Source: Fluviicola sp. (GTDB taxonomy: Bacteria > Bacteroidota > Bacteroidia > Flavobacteriales_D > Crocinitomicaceae). From it: DNA of 56,510 nt. Where the stretch lies: NCBI GenBank assembly GCA_002734085.1, contig NVXV01000020.1, forward strand, positions 1 through 56,510. Reading direction: 5' to 3'. Of the stretch, positions 24,157 through 33,763 are shown piece after piece. Position numbers and translations under genes: made by a program. Below the pieces are notes generated by a model. It was not told the origin of the DNA, made no database searches, and worked only from the letters and a program-made list of their open reading frames with translations. The first letter of the stretch is position 1, and each line of letters opens with the position of its first letter.

Positions 24157-24792
24157 ATGAGAAAAAAAATCCCATTTTTATTCTGCCTATTTGGCATTAT
24201 CTGTCTACAACCTATATTTGGACAGGAAGCAAAATCAAACATAAACAACTCTGGTTGGTTCTCACTTGGAGGAAGAAGCACCATTAGTCTTTTTGATCAC
24301 GATGGAGCTGGCATCGGAACCGGTGGTAGTTTTCGAGTACAATTAACCAACAAGGTAAATACGGATTGGTTTGCCGATTATATTACGATAAATCAAAGTA
24401 ACGGTGTACGAAGCGAATATGCTCATGTCGGCTGGTCAGTTATGTTTTATCCTTTTGAACAAAAAGGCCTCGCAGCAAAAAGGTTTCAACCTTATATAGT
24501 TGCTGGGCATTGTTTTGATTACAATAACAAAACAATAATGGACAATCCTACTATATCTAGAGATCGTTGGGGTTCAGCAGTGCAAGCTGGGCTTGGATTT
24601 CATTTCAACATTACTGAGCGTTTTGATATTTCATTGACTTCACAGTATATGATTCACTTGACACCTTCAATTGAGTTAGATAATCACGATGGACATTACG
24701 AATTTCACGAGCATTCACATAATGCACTTGAAGGACACTTGTTAACTACAGTTAGTATTAACTATAAAATATTTAAGATATGGAAAAGATAA
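24157..24792 (+). CDS. Outer-membrane beta-barrel protein with a His-rich loop
   Basis: The protein has 211 residues with a Sec signal peptide (MRKKIPFLFCLFGIICLQPIFGQ). The alternating hydrophobic pattern, glycine/aromatic ends of strands and a short C-terminal strand fit a small eight-stranded beta-barrel. A histidine- and acid-rich loop near the C-terminus (DNHDGHYEFHEHSHN) could bind a metal ion. I cannot assign a named family. Its end overlaps the next gene by 13 bases, and the two are probably made together. Confidence 0.75.
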   Translation: MRKKIPFLFCLFGIICLQPIFGQEAKSNINNSGWFSLGGRSTISLFDHDGAGIGTGGSFRVQLTNKVNTDWFADYITINQSNGVRSEYAHVGWSVMFYPFEQKGLAAKRFQPYIVAGHCFDYNNKTIMDNPTISRDRWGSAVQAGLGFHFNITERFDISLTSQYMIHLTPSIELDNHDGHYEFHEHSHNALEGHLLTTVSINYKIFKIWKR

Positions 24793-25346
24793 TCACCACA
24801 ATATTGTTTGCAAGTGTTATCCTACTAAACACAACGCAGGCACAAGACAAGCCTATTGTTCGAAAAGGTTTAATTCGAGCTCAATTAACGATAAGTTCAG
24901 CGACTATGCTAGACTATTCGGAATCTCCTTTCTATTTCCACGGATCACTTGAGGGCTACTTGAATAAAAAAACATCCCTAGTTGGTGAAAGTTACTTCTA
25001 TTTAGGCAATATTTCTGGTGAATCAACAGTATTTGATTTCAATCACAGTACTTTCTTCGGGGGCTCTTATCACATAGCGCAGGACAACGGTTCATTATAC
25101 ATTGGACTTCAACCAGGTGTTTCTTTTGCGAGAATAAAAACACAAAGTGGTCAAGAGCGCGGAGATTTAGGAATTAGTCCATTATTTTCGACCGTAGTTG
25201 GATACAATTTCTTTGTGCATCGGTTTTTTCACTTTTTTGTACAATCCAGACTCGTTTTAGGTCAGCACTTGCACAATGAAGCCATAAGTTTGAATGAACT
25301 CAGAGTTTCTGCAGGATTAGGAATAAACTTAAACACGTTTAAGTAG
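24780..25346 (+). CDS. Secreted beta-barrel-like protein of unknown function
   Basis: This 188-residue protein has a signal peptide (MEKIITTILFASVILLNTTQAQ) and a barrel-like strand pattern, with YIGLQPGVSFARIK and RVSAGLGINLNTFK near the C-terminus. It overlaps the preceding outer-membrane protein gene, so the two are likely partners. No domain is recognised. The lepA gene starts 110 bp downstream. Confidence 0.72.
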   Translation: MEKIITTILFASVILLNTTQAQDKPIVRKGLIRAQLTISSATMLDYSESPFYFHGSLEGYLNKKTSLVGESYFYLGNISGESTVFDFNHSTFFGGSYHIAQDNGSLYIGLQPGVSFARIKTQSGQERGDLGISPLFSTVVGYNFFVHRFFHFFVQSRLVLGQHLHNEAISLNELRVSAGLGINLNTFK

Positions 25347-25455
25347 ACTTCAATAATCTTCTTTATTTCACTTGAAAACTGACGAATTTCCCGTAAATTC
25401 GCACCGATTCTGAACGCTCAAAACGGCTTCAAAAAAATCAAAGGAAAAAAGATAC

Positions 25456-27252
25456 ATGAAGAACATTCGTAATTTTTGCATTATTGCTCACATTGACCAC
25501 GGGAAAAGTACACTTGCAGACCGTTTATTGCAAACGACTGGAACAATTTCAGATCGTGATATGCAGGAGCAGGCATTAGATGATATGGATTTAGAACGTG
25601 AGCGCGGAATCACGATTAAAAGTCACGCTATCCAGATGGATTACAATTTTGAGGGAATAGATTATACACTTAACCTCATCGACACACCAGGTCACGTAGA
25701 TTTTTCATACGAAGTCTCTCGTTCCATTGCAGCTTGTGAAGGGGCTTTACTTATAGTAGATGCATCACAAGGAATCGAAGCACAAACGATTTCAAATTTA
25801 TATTTGGCACTAGAACATGATTTAGAAATCATACCGATACTCAATAAAATGGACTTGCCGAGTGCGCAACCCGAAGAAGTAACAGATCAAATTGTGGAAC
25901 TTATCGGTTGTGATCCAAATGATGTAATTCAAGCTTCTGGAAAAACTGGACTTGGAGTAGAAGATATTCTAAAGGCTGTTATCAATCGTGTTTCATGCCC
26001 AAAAGGGGATCCGGATGCACCATTACAAGCAATGATATTTGATTCCGTTTTTAATCCTTTTAGAGGAATTATTGCTTATTACAGAATACTAAATGGAAGT
26101 CTTAAAAAAGGTGAGAAAATCAAGTTCGTAAATACTGGAAAAAGTTATGACGCGGACGAAGTAGGCATCCTTAAAATGACTCCACAGCCAAGAAAAGAGG
26201 TTAAAACAGGAGACGTAGGTTATATTATTTCAGGAATCAAGCAAGCTAAAGAAGTTAAAGTTGGTGAAACGATTACTTCTTTTGAAAATCCTTGTAAAGA
26301 AGCAGTAAAAGGTTTTGAAGATGTTAAGCCAATGGTGTTCTCAGGAATATATCCTGTCGATACGGATGATTTTGAAGAACTTCGATATTCAATGGAGAAA
26401 CTTCAATTGAACGACTCTTCTCTTGTATACGAACCAGAGTCTTCTGCTGCCTTAGGTTTCGGATTTAGATGTGGATTCCTGGGTATGTTGCACATGGAAA
26501 TCATTCAGGAACGCTTAGAACGCGAGTTTGATATGACTGTGATTACAACGGTTCCCAACGTATCTTACTTCTGTTATATGAGAAGTAAACCAGAAGAACA
26601 AATCATCGTTAACAACCCATCTGAACTACCAGATCCCGCAGCCATTGAATATATTGAAGAACCATTCATCAAAGCACAAGTAATTACGAAGTCTGAATAT
26701 GTCGGACAAATAATGACCTTGTGCATTGAAAAGCGTGGAGAACTTCAAAATCAAGTGTACCTAACTCAAGATCGTGTTGAAATTACTTTCCAAATGCCAA
26801 TGGCTGAAATTGTTTTTGATTTCTATGACCGATTAAAGTCAGTTTCGAGAGGATATGCATCATTTGATTATTTCCCGATTGGTTATCATCGATCTGATTT
26901 GGTCAAACTAGATATACTTTTAAATCACGAGCAAGTTGATGCACTTTCAGCGTTAGTTCACAGAAGTAATGCATTCGAATTGGGTAAGAAAATATGTATT
27001 AAATTAAAAGAACTTATCCCTAGACAACAATTTGAAATACCCGTTCAGGCCGCCATAGGAGCTAAGGTGGTTGCAAGGGAAACAATAAAAGCACTTCGTA
27101 AAGATGTTACTGCAAAATGCTATGGTGGTGATATCTCACGTAAAAGAAAGCTCTTAGAGAAGCAGAAGCAAGGAAAGAAAAGAATGCGCCAGGTAGGAAG
27201 AGTTGAGGTTCCACAAGAAGCATTTTTAGCTGTTTTAAAGCTGAATGAATAG
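25456..27252 (+). CDS. lepA: Elongation factor 4 (LepA), ribosome back-translocase GTPase
   Basis: LepA is a ribosome-bound GTPase linked to 30S biogenesis and stalled elongation. The 598-residue length is normal. The G1 motif [15 protein letters not shown] (about residue 10-24), the G2 region [21 protein letters not shown] (G3) and NKMDLP (G4) are all intact. The LepA-specific C-terminal domain is present ([20 protein letters not shown] near the end). It is transcribed alone. Confidence 0.97.
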   Translation: MKNIRNFCIIAHIDHGKSTLADRLLQTTGTISDRDMQEQALDDMDLERERGITIKSHAIQMDYNFEGIDYTLNLIDTPGHVDFSYEVSRSIAACEGALLIVDASQGIEAQTISNLYLALEHDLEIIPILNKMDLPSAQPEEVTDQIVELIGCDPNDVIQASGKTGLGVEDILKAVINRVSCPKGDPDAPLQAMIFDSVFNPFRGIIAYYRILNGSLKKGEKIKFVNTGKSYDADEVGILKMTPQPRKEVKTGDVGYIISGIKQAKEVKVGETITSFENPCKEAVKGFEDVKPMVFSGIYPVDTDDFEELRYSMEKLQLNDSSLVYEPESSAALGFGFRCGFLGMLHMEIIQERLEREFDMTVITTVPNVSYFCYMRSKPEEQIIVNNPSELPDPAAIEYIEEPFIKAQVITKSEYVGQIMTLCIEKRGELQNQVYLTQDRVEITFQMPMAEIVFDFYDRLKSVSRGYASFDYFPIGYHRSDLVKLDILLNHEQVDALSALVHRSNAFELGKKICIKLKELIPRQQFEIPVQAAIGAKVVARETIKALRKDVTAKCYGGDISRKRKLLEKQKQGKKRMRQVGRVEVPQEAFLAVLKLNE

Positions 27253-27266
27253 ATTTCTTTTGTTCT

Positions 27267-27287
27267 AAGAGGTCTCTTATTTATTTG
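27267..27287 (+). terminator. Possible weak terminator after lepA
   Basis: A short stem TAAGA-GGTC-TCTTA is followed by TTTATTTG. The stem is only 5 bp, so confidence is low. Confidence 0.3.
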
Positions 27288-27368
27288 TTATTCAGCAAAC
27301 TGATTTCTCATAGTAGTTTATATGACTAATGTTAGTATTATATATTCTACTAATTGTTTTTCAAATGT

Positions 27369-27376
27369 TATTTTTG
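27369..27376 (+). promoter_or_regulatory. -7 box (TATTTTTG) of the LysE-type gene
   Basis: TATTTTTG fits TAnnTTTG. The start site would be near 27381 and the GTG start codon is at 27395. Confidence 0.5.
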
Positions 27377-27394
27377 TTAAACTAATTTAACAGT

Positions 27395-28045
27395 GTGTTT
27401 GAATTAATAATTAAAGGTGTAGTTACAGGTTTGATACTTAGCGTTATGCTAGGACCAGCTTTCTTTTTGCTGCTAGAAACAAGCATACGAAAAGGTATAC
27501 GATCTGCTTTAGCTTTTGATGCGGGTGTACTGGTCAGTGACATTGTTTACATTGTTGTTGCCTATGTATTTATTCAACAAGTTGAGGAATTATCTACTGG
27601 TGGTGATAATGCTCTCATTCGCGCTATCGGGGGAACTCTCTTTATTGTTTATGGCCTAATCACTTTCTTTAAAAAAGTAAGTACAACCCAAATAGATCCT
27701 GCAAGAGGCAAGTCAAAAAATTCACGTGATTTCTGGATACTTTTCATAAAAGGATTAGTGCTTAATCTTGCAAATCCACTTGTTATATTTTATTGGTTCT
27801 CTGTTATGGCACTGGGAAAATCTGGGCAAGAAGCTCAATTCACTGGATGGGATATGTTTTTCTACCTGGCTATAATATTGATTACTTTTTTCTCCATAGA
27901 CGTACTTAAAATATTTGGGGCAAAAAAACTTCGTCCTTTCATCACAGTTAAGCTCTTAAAATCTTTAAATCATGTAACGGGATCTATATTAATGGGTTTT
28001 GGCCTGTTTTTAGTAATTAATAGTATCGTGATGTGGTTTAGATAA
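27395..28045 (+). CDS. LysE-family amino-acid exporter
   Basis: This 216-residue inner-membrane protein of the LysE/RhtB superfamily has about six hydrophobic helices. The family motif is seen in SVMLGPAFFLLLETSIRKGIRSALAFDAGVLVSD, and LNLANPLVIFYW is the conserved Asn-Pro segment of helix 4. The start codon is GTG at 27395, the only in-frame start near the promoter box. The exported substrate is unknown. A short gap (53 bp to the preferred start) separates it from the next gene. Confidence 0.88.
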   Translation: MFELIIKGVVTGLILSVMLGPAFFLLLETSIRKGIRSALAFDAGVLVSDIVYIVVAYVFIQQVEELSTGGDNALIRAIGGTLFIVYGLITFFKKVSTTQIDPARGKSKNSRDFWILFIKGLVLNLANPLVIFYWFSVMALGKSGQEAQFTGWDMFFYLAIILITFFSIDVLKIFGAKKLRPFITVKLLKSLNHVTGSILMGFGLFLVINSIVMWFR

Positions 28046-28098
28046 TGTAACTATTGTTGTCAATATTCATTATACTTGTTATAAATCGAAAAAAAATT

Positions 28099-29811
28099 AT
28101 GCGTTTACTCTTGTTGGTTTTATTATTAAGTTCTTCTCTATTTGCTTTCAACCAGGAAGTCAAGAAAAGGAATTTGTCTAAACGTCAGATTTTTTATCAC
28201 GATATCAATAGAACTACCATCGAAAGTGATGGCTATTACTATGTGGATGATCTCGGAGAAACCACTTTAAGACATGGGCGTTGGCGTTTTTACGATACAG
28301 AAGGAACGCTAGTTGAGGAACGCAATTATTATAAAAATGACCTACACGGAAAAGTTGTTCGCTATTTCACCAATGGCCAGATCGAATCAGAAGGATACTT
28401 TGAAACGGGAAAGCAGGATAGTATTTACAAAGAATTCTATGTTGACGGAGATTTAAAAGAGAAAGGATATTACAACGAAGACCAGCCAACCGGTGAATGG
28501 GAGTATTACTACCGTGATGGTCGATTAAAAATGAAAGAAGAAATCGTTGATAGTACTTCATTTGTTTGGGAATTTTATCTTCCCGATTCACTTCACACCC
28601 AAACGATAATAGAGGGAGACGGTGAGATGATGACCTATTATACGAATGGTAAACTTAAGGAGTGGTACAACTATAAGGACGGTCTAAGACATGGAGATTT
28701 TGAAGAAGGTTCCGTACATGGATATTATTTGTTGAAAGGATCTTTCAAAGAAAACAAGCCTCATGGGAAATGGGAGTACTTTTACTATACTGGCGATTTA
28801 GAAAAAGTAAGTAATTATGTTGATGGTCAATTACAGGGAGAATACCGTTATTATTATGATAATGGACAAGTAAATGTAGAAGGACAATTTTCTGAAGGCG
28901 CAAAATCAGGTGAATGGACTTGGTATACAAATAGTGGTGGTCTTGACATGCAAGGCAATTTTAAAGAGGGTAAACAACATGGGAAATGGGTTTATTATTT
29001 TCCAAATGGAAATGTTTCTTATAGAGCAACTTTTAAAGAAGACAAGCGCCACGGAAAATGGAGTTATTTCTATGAAGATGGATCAAAATTTAAAAAGGGA
29101 ACTTTTGCCAATGACAAAAAGAATGGTACTTGGAAAACTTGGTATGAATCAGGTACACTTTTGATGGAAGGAGATTATAAAGATGATTTAGAACAAGGTG
29201 TTTGGAAAAATTATTTTGACAATGGTCAACTCAAGAATGAAGCAACTTTCGTTGACGGAGAACTCCAAGGAAAGTGGTTTTCTTATTTCCCAACTGGTGT
29301 TTTAAAAGAAGAAGGACAATACGAAAGTGGTCAAAAAACAGGAGAGTGGAAAGAGTATTTTGACAATGGTAGACTAAAAGATATCGCTGAATACAAAGTG
29401 GTAGAGGAGAAATCAAAAATAAAATACGGACCAATGAAAGACCGAGTGAAATTAAGTTCTGTCAAACATGGTGATTTTGTTTCTTACTCTTCAAAAGACT
29501 TTCAAAAAACACTCGAAGGTACTTACAAAAACGATGAAAAACACGGAGAATGGATAGCATATCATCCCGGAGGTGTAAATCCAGCGGTAATTTCTAACTA
29601 CAAAAATGGAAAGTTGCATGGAACAATGAAAACATATACGTTCAAAGGAAATAAAATTGTGTCCGAAGTCAATTATAAGGATGGACTTCAACATGGAAAG
29701 GTTATCATTTATGATAGAGATGGAAATATTTCCAAAGAAGAAAAATATGAGAACGGTATTCGTGTTATAGAAGGTACAAAATCCGGTACTGGTTTTAGTC
29801 CAGGGAGATAA
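28099..29811 (+). CDS. Large YwqK/MORN-like repeat protein, secreted
   Basis: I place the start at the ATG at 28099, which gives a signal peptide (MRLLLLVLLLSSSLFAFNQ); the upstream in-frame start at 28054 is not preceded by a good promoter. The mature protein (about 550 residues) consists almost wholly of repeats of about 22-24 residues of the form HGKWxYYYxNGxLxxEGxYKxG, at least twenty in number. This is the pattern of the YwqK family, often auto-annotated as an antitoxin. Here it has a signal peptide and no partner toxin, so a cell-surface or periplasmic beta-solenoid-like structural role is more plausible. It ends 2 bp before the convergent MFS gene. Confidence 0.85.
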   Translation: MRLLLLVLLLSSSLFAFNQEVKKRNLSKRQIFYHDINRTTIESDGYYYVDDLGETTLRHGRWRFYDTEGTLVEERNYYKNDLHGKVVRYFTNGQIESEGYFETGKQDSIYKEFYVDGDLKEKGYYNEDQPTGEWEYYYRDGRLKMKEEIVDSTSFVWEFYLPDSLHTQTIIEGDGEMMTYYTNGKLKEWYNYKDGLRHGDFEEGSVHGYYLLKGSFKENKPHGKWEYFYYTGDLEKVSNYVDGQLQGEYRYYYDNGQVNVEGQFSEGAKSGEWTWYTNSGGLDMQGNFKEGKQHGKWVYYFPNGNVSYRATFKEDKRHGKWSYFYEDGSKFKKGTFANDKKNGTWKTWYESGTLLMEGDYKDDLEQGVWKNYFDNGQLKNEATFVDGELQGKWFSYFPTGVLKEEGQYESGQKTGEWKEYFDNGRLKDIAEYKVVEEKSKIKYGPMKDRVKLSSVKHGDFVSYSSKDFQKTLEGTYKNDEKHGEWIAYHPGGVNPAVISNYKNGKLHGTMKTYTFKGNKIVSEVNYKDGLQHGKVIIYDRDGNISKEEKYENGIRVIEGTKSGTGFSPGR

Positions 29812-29813
29812 GT

Positions 29814-31037
29814 TTATTCAGCAGCTTTAACTCTTCTACCAAGAATTCGCAATGAGTTAAGGGTGCAAAGCAAGTAGAATAACAGTGCGAAAAATGCGAT
29901 ATCACTGAAGTCATAACCCGCATCCAACAATAAACCAAATGCCAGTGGTCCCAGTGCAGTTGAGAATACCATAACCGTTGTAAATAAACTTCTAACCGAT
30001 CCAATTATTCTTGTGCCATATACTTCTGCTAAAGCAACATTTTTTGCTGTTCCTCCAAAGCCATTGGTAATCCCAATACCACCAACAAGTGCAATATAAG
30101 CCCATTCTGAATTTGAGAACATCAAACAGACAAATCCAATACTTGCCGGGAGAAGATAGATAGGAAATATAGCTCTTCCGCTAAACTTATCCGACAGAAA
30201 ACCTGCTAAAATATTACTCAACGCATTTCCTGCTGCATAGGCGGTAAACCCTGCTGCAATAAATGTTGGTGCCCAATCATTTGAAAGACCAAGTTTCAAT
30301 TTGAATAGTAGAAAACCCGTTCCGATACTGGCAGAAGCCAAACTAGCTGGCATTAATATCCAAAATGCATTTGTTTTCATAACCTCCAATGGTCGAGATT
30401 GTTTTTTCTCGTCTGCAGAAAAAGGTGCTGGAATATACTTTCTTAACTGTTTAAAGTTTGAATTCTTACGTAAGAGATAAATCGCATAAGGAATCGATAA
30501 AACAACGATAATGACAGAACTAAGGATAGTATATCTCCAACCCACATAATACATTACCGAGACAATTATAATTGGTAAAATGGCTTCACCTAGTGGGTGA
30601 CCTAAGTTTGCAATGCTAATTGCTTTTCCTCTGCCATCATCAAAAAAACGAGCCATACTAGTGATAGCAGTATGAGACATCATTCCTTGGCCAAATAAGC
30701 GCAATCCATAAATGGAAAGAAATAACAATGGTATGTAATAAGAAATAGAAAGCAATCCCATGAAAAAGACAAGCCCCATCATCATTAGAATAGTAAATCT
30801 AGTCAGGCGAATTTTATCGATAAAGCGTCCGAGCCAAGTAATTGTAAAAGCACTTGCTAATGTCGCTCCAGCATAAATAGAACTAAACCCTGAATCTGAT
30901 AAATCAAATGACTCCTGAATTCCTGGAAGGTAAAGTGAGATTAAAAATGTTTGCCCGAAGCTTGATAAAAATGCAAGTAAAAAACCAAATCCTAAAAGAT
31001 AACGGTTGCTTTTTAAATATTTTGTTAGTCTCCCCAT
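29814..31037 (-). CDS. MFS transporter
   Basis: This is a 407-residue inner-membrane protein with twelve predicted helices. Segments such as SSIYAGATLASAFTITWLGRFIDKI (motif A region after helix 2) fit the major facilitator superfamily, and the overall style is that of oxalate/formate-like or monocarboxylate-like MFS proteins in Bacteroidota. The substrate is unknown. It is convergent with the YwqK-repeat gene with only 2 bp between stops and no terminator that I can see, so the 3' ends of the two mRNAs probably overlap. Confidence 0.88.
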   Translation of the reverse strand: MGRLTKYLKSNRYLLGFGFLLAFLSSFGQTFLISLYLPGIQESFDLSDSGFSSIYAGATLASAFTITWLGRFIDKIRLTRFTILMMMGLVFFMGLLSISYYIPLLFLSIYGLRLFGQGMMSHTAITSMARFFDDGRGKAISIANLGHPLGEAILPIIIVSVMYYVGWRYTILSSVIIVVLSIPYAIYLLRKNSNFKQLRKYIPAPFSADEKKQSRPLEVMKTNAFWILMPASLASASIGTGFLLFKLKLGLSNDWAPTFIAAGFTAYAAGNALSNILAGFLSDKFSGRAIFPIYLLPASIGFVCLMFSNSEWAYIALVGGIGITNGFGGTAKNVALAEVYGTRIIGSVRSLFTTVMVFSTALGPLAFGLLLDAGYDFSDIAFFALLFYLLCTLNSLRILGRRVKAAE

Positions 31038-31074
31038 GAGGGCGCGAAAATAGTCTTTTTTATATTCAAGACAA

Positions 31075-32424
31075 CTATAAACTAAACACTGCCATGCCCA
31101 CCATGAAGTAAATAAATAGACCTACGACGTCATTCAAGGTGGTGATGAATGGTCCTGTCGCAACGGCAGGATCAATATTATATTTGTTCAGCACCAAAGG
31201 TATAAGCGTACCAAAAATAGCGGCAAAGAAGATAACTATAAACAACGCAATACTCACGGATAACCCTAACATTACATTTTGCAGTAACCAGGTGATCAAA
31301 AAGATAATGATACTACAAACAAGACCATTTAACATACCTAAAAGCGCTTCTTTTTTTACTTTTGAAAGAATACTGCTAAATTGATTGGTTCCATTAGCAA
31401 TAGACTGCACAACAATTGCGCTAGACTGAACGCCAACATTACCTCCCATCGCGGCTACTAACGGAATAAAAAATGCTAAAGCTGGTATTTTCCCAATTTG
31501 CGTTTCAAAATTTCCGATTACCTGAGCTCCAAGAATTCCTCCTAACATCCCGATTAACAGCCAAGGCATTCTCGAACGTGACATTCTCCAGATACTCGCT
31601 GTAGACTCCACACTTTCAGAGATACCAGAAGCCATTTGAAAATCTTTATCTGCCTCTTCACGAATTACATCTACAATATCATCAATCGTAATTCGTCCTA
31701 CTAATTTCTTTTGTAAATTGAGTACTGGAATAGAAACTAAATCATATTTATCCATGATTCTTGCTACCTCCTCGCCTTCAACGTTAGTGGTAACATAAAC
31801 CATGTTTTTATCCTGATAAATATCTTTAACCAGTGCCTTTTTTTCTGCAAATAGTAAAGATTTTAATGATAAAAATCCAACCAGTTTATCTTGATTGTCA
31901 ACTACGTATATTGTGAATACTTTTTCAACATCTTCGGCTTGTCTTCGAAGCTCAATCACACAACGATTTACTGGCCAATCTAATTTCGCTTTAATGAACT
32001 CCGTTTGCATCAAACCACCTGCAGAACTCTCGTCGTAGTTTAATAATTTTACTAGTTGTGCAGCATCCTCATTATCCATTTCGGAAATAACCTCAAGCTG
32101 TCTGTCGACATCTAATTCACCCAAGACATCCACCGCATCATCCGAGTCGAGGTTTTCTAATTGTCTGGCAAGCTGCTTTGGGTTCAGAAGTTCAACAAAC
32201 TGTTGTCGGACCTCATCCTCAAGCTCCATCAGAACTTCTCCCTGACGATCATTATCTAAATGTTGATAAATGAATTTTGCTTCATCCGCATCCAATTCAT
32301 CAATAATTTCAGCAATATCAGCTGGATGAAGTTGGATAATACGTTTGTCAATGTAGGCAGAGTTATTCTGCTCTATCATCTCGCGTATTTCCTCAAGAAA
32401 CTCCTTGGTTAACTCAAACTGCAT
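31075..32424 (-). CDS. mgtE: Magnesium transporter MgtE
   Basis: MgtE is a Mg2+-gated Mg2+ channel of the inner membrane. The 449 residues show the order of the family: an N-terminal superhelical domain (about 1-120, with HPADIAEIIDELDADEAK), two CBS domains (about 130-255) and five membrane helices. The pore segments GGNVGVQSSAIVVQ and PAVATGPFITTLNDVVG, with the pore Asp, are intact. It has its own -7 box and is the only gene of its unit. Confidence 0.95.
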   Translation of the reverse strand: MQFELTKEFLEEIREMIEQNNSAYIDKRIIQLHPADIAEIIDELDADEAKFIYQHLDNDRQGEVLMELEDEVRQQFVELLNPKQLARQLENLDSDDAVDVLGELDVDRQLEVISEMDNEDAAQLVKLLNYDESSAGGLMQTEFIKAKLDWPVNRCVIELRRQAEDVEKVFTIYVVDNQDKLVGFLSLKSLLFAEKKALVKDIYQDKNMVYVTTNVEGEEVARIMDKYDLVSIPVLNLQKKLVGRITIDDIVDVIREEADKDFQMASGISESVESTASIWRMSRSRMPWLLIGMLGGILGAQVIGNFETQIGKIPALAFFIPLVAAMGGNVGVQSSAIVVQSIANGTNQFSSILSKVKKEALLGMLNGLVCSIIIFLITWLLQNVMLGLSVSIALFIVIFFAAIFGTLIPLVLNKYNIDPAVATGPFITTLNDVVGLFIYFMVGMAVFSL

Positions 32425-32440
32425 GCTGAAAAAGTTTGCC

Positions 32441-32448
32441 CAAATTTA
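32441..32448 (-). promoter_or_regulatory. -7 box (TAAATTTG) of mgtE
   Basis: On the minus strand 32448-32441 reads TAAATTTG, an exact TAnnTTTG match. The start site would be near 32436, about 12 bases before the ATG at 32424. Confidence 0.5.
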
Positions 32449-32494
32449 AGAAAGAAAAGACGAACTAGAGTTTTTTGTTAGTTTTTATATGTAA

Positions 32495-32587
32495 TCAATA
32501 TTTTGGATGATATAAATGATAGTATTGTGAGTTAGGTAGTCCTAAAGAACAGAGAGCCATATTACGAATTCGAAGACTACTGTTCAT
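32495..32587 (-). pseudogene. Remnant of the C-terminal region of a T9SS enzyme (30 codons)
   Basis: Directly after the stop of the lipoprotein gene, in the same TGATG junction as at 35012, a frame opens with NSSLRIRNMALCSLGLP. This matches the start of the fragment at 34500-35012 (NSSLRIRNMALSVLGIP) for about 18 codons, then diverges and stops at 32495. It is the trace of a duplicated unit whose downstream part was lost. It is not expected to encode a functional protein. Confidence 0.7.
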
Positions 32588-33015
32588 CACTCAATATAAG
32601 TATCAGGTCGAAACTCATATCTAATATACTGTTCACCATGTGGTCGTTTAAGTTCTATATCTTGAAAACCCACAACATTTCCCTCTTCTGTATAAAAAAT
32701 ATCAATATTCACAGTTGTTTTACCTGTTGAATCGTTGTTTTCGGGAATGGTTCCAGTTATAGTAAAACAAGTTTCTTCATAACCCTTTTCGATTTCGTAG
32801 TTGTAGTTTCCATTTCCAAGATAATTCAAATTGTTAAAAGAACCCTGAGGTAGAAAATTTGAACCTGGCTCGCAACTCCTATAAATACGGAAATAGGTTA
32901 CTGTATCATTGGTGTTGGCTTCAATGGTAATGGCATTTCCAGTTAAGTCCTTTTGGCAGCTTGTCGCTGTAAGGAACATTAAGATTATTGGTATGAATAG
33001 GAGTTTATTTTTCAT
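32587..33015 (-). CDS. Small lipoprotein, copy A of a duplicated pair
   Basis: This 142-residue lipoprotein has a signal peptide and lipobox LTATSC. Beyond the lipid-bearing Cys it differs from copy B (35012-35440) at only 7 of about 122 positions, whereas the two signal peptides differ at many more. The mature part has beta-rich sequence with two further Cys (RSCEPG and EETCFTITG), which could form a disulfide. No family is recognised. Its ATG lies 11 bases inside the end of the preceding outer-membrane protein gene, exactly as in copy B. Confidence 0.8.
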   Translation of the reverse strand: MKNKLLFIPIILMFLTATSCQKDLTGNAITIEANTNDTVTYFRIYRSCEPGSNFLPQGSFNNLNYLGNGNYNYEIEKGYEETCFTITGTIPENNDSTGKTTVNIDIFYTEEGNVVGFQDIELKRPHGEQYIRYEFRPDTYIE

Positions 33016-33763
33016 TTTCTTTGTTTTTTTGAGGGAGGGTGTAACCTAGGCGGAGACCAAACATAAATAAATTCCGTTTTTTAGAGGTGGTTGGATAAAT
33101 ACGTTGGTCAAAAGGGGAGTATCCTGTAAAAATAATTATTTGATACTTTGACTTAAATGTATACCTATATTCAATTGAAATATTCATATTGCTATTTTCT
33201 TTTACCCACTTATTTCTATATCCAATTTTATTATAATCTAATCTATTATCTAATTCTGAAGTTGAGTAAAGCGGACTGTGGTTATCAATTTCATCTTTTG
33301 GCACATCATATTCCTCAAAAGTTGATTCCATATGTAAAATTTTTATCTGGTTTATGAAAAACTGATGAAAATTGACCTTGAAGACAAGTGCTGACAGTTT
33401 CCTTACACGCCATTTATACCCTATTGAAAAACCAAGTCTAAAAGTTTGAATATTTGATTCAAACCTTCCTCCATAAACATCTGTACCGCCAATAGAATTA
33501 CTAACAATTCTTTCTTGATCATGTAGAATATTATGAAAATCTATACCCGTGTTAATAGAAAAAAGGAAATTGTTTTTTAAAGTATATTCTCCAATTAAAT
33601 TACATCGATTAACAAAATCCCATTTAGAATTCATCTTGATATTAGGACTATTATCTTGGAACTTCATTGCTCCTAAATCATAGCCTGATTGAATATTAAA
33701 TTGACCAAAATTCAAGTATGAATTGAGTATAAAAAGAATTAATATTTTTAGGTTTAGATTCAT
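33005..33763 (-). CDS. Outer-membrane beta-barrel protein (OMP3 of the cassette)
   Basis: The protein has 252 residues with a signal peptide (MNLNLKILILFILNSYLNFG), then QFNIQSGYDLGAMKF and a C-terminal FMFGLRLGYTLPQ. The two other barrel genes of this locus have the same layout (WNIQxGYDFG near the start, LRLGY or equivalent at the end), so the three are paralogues. The strand pattern fits a barrel of 8-10 strands. It overlaps OMP2 by 4 bases and the lipoprotein gene by 11. I do not recognise a named family; it lacks the features of PorP/SprF proteins. Confidence 0.78.
   Translation of the reverse strand: MNLNLKILILFILNSYLNFGQFNIQSGYDLGAMKFQDNSPNIKMNSKWDFVNRCNLIGEYTLKNNFLFSINTGIDFHNILHDQERIVSNSIGGTDVYGGRFESNIQTFRLGFSIGYKWRVRKLSALVFKVNFHQFFINQIKILHMESTFEEYDVPKDEIDNHSPLYSTSELDNRLDYNKIGYRNKWVKENSNMNISIEYRYTFKSKYQIIIFTGYSPFDQRIYPTTSKKRNLFMFGLRLGYTLPQKNKENEK

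Noticed and set aside
28099-29811. Toxin-antitoxin system
   Set aside because: No toxin gene is next to it, and the repeat protein has a signal peptide, which an intracellular antitoxin would not have.
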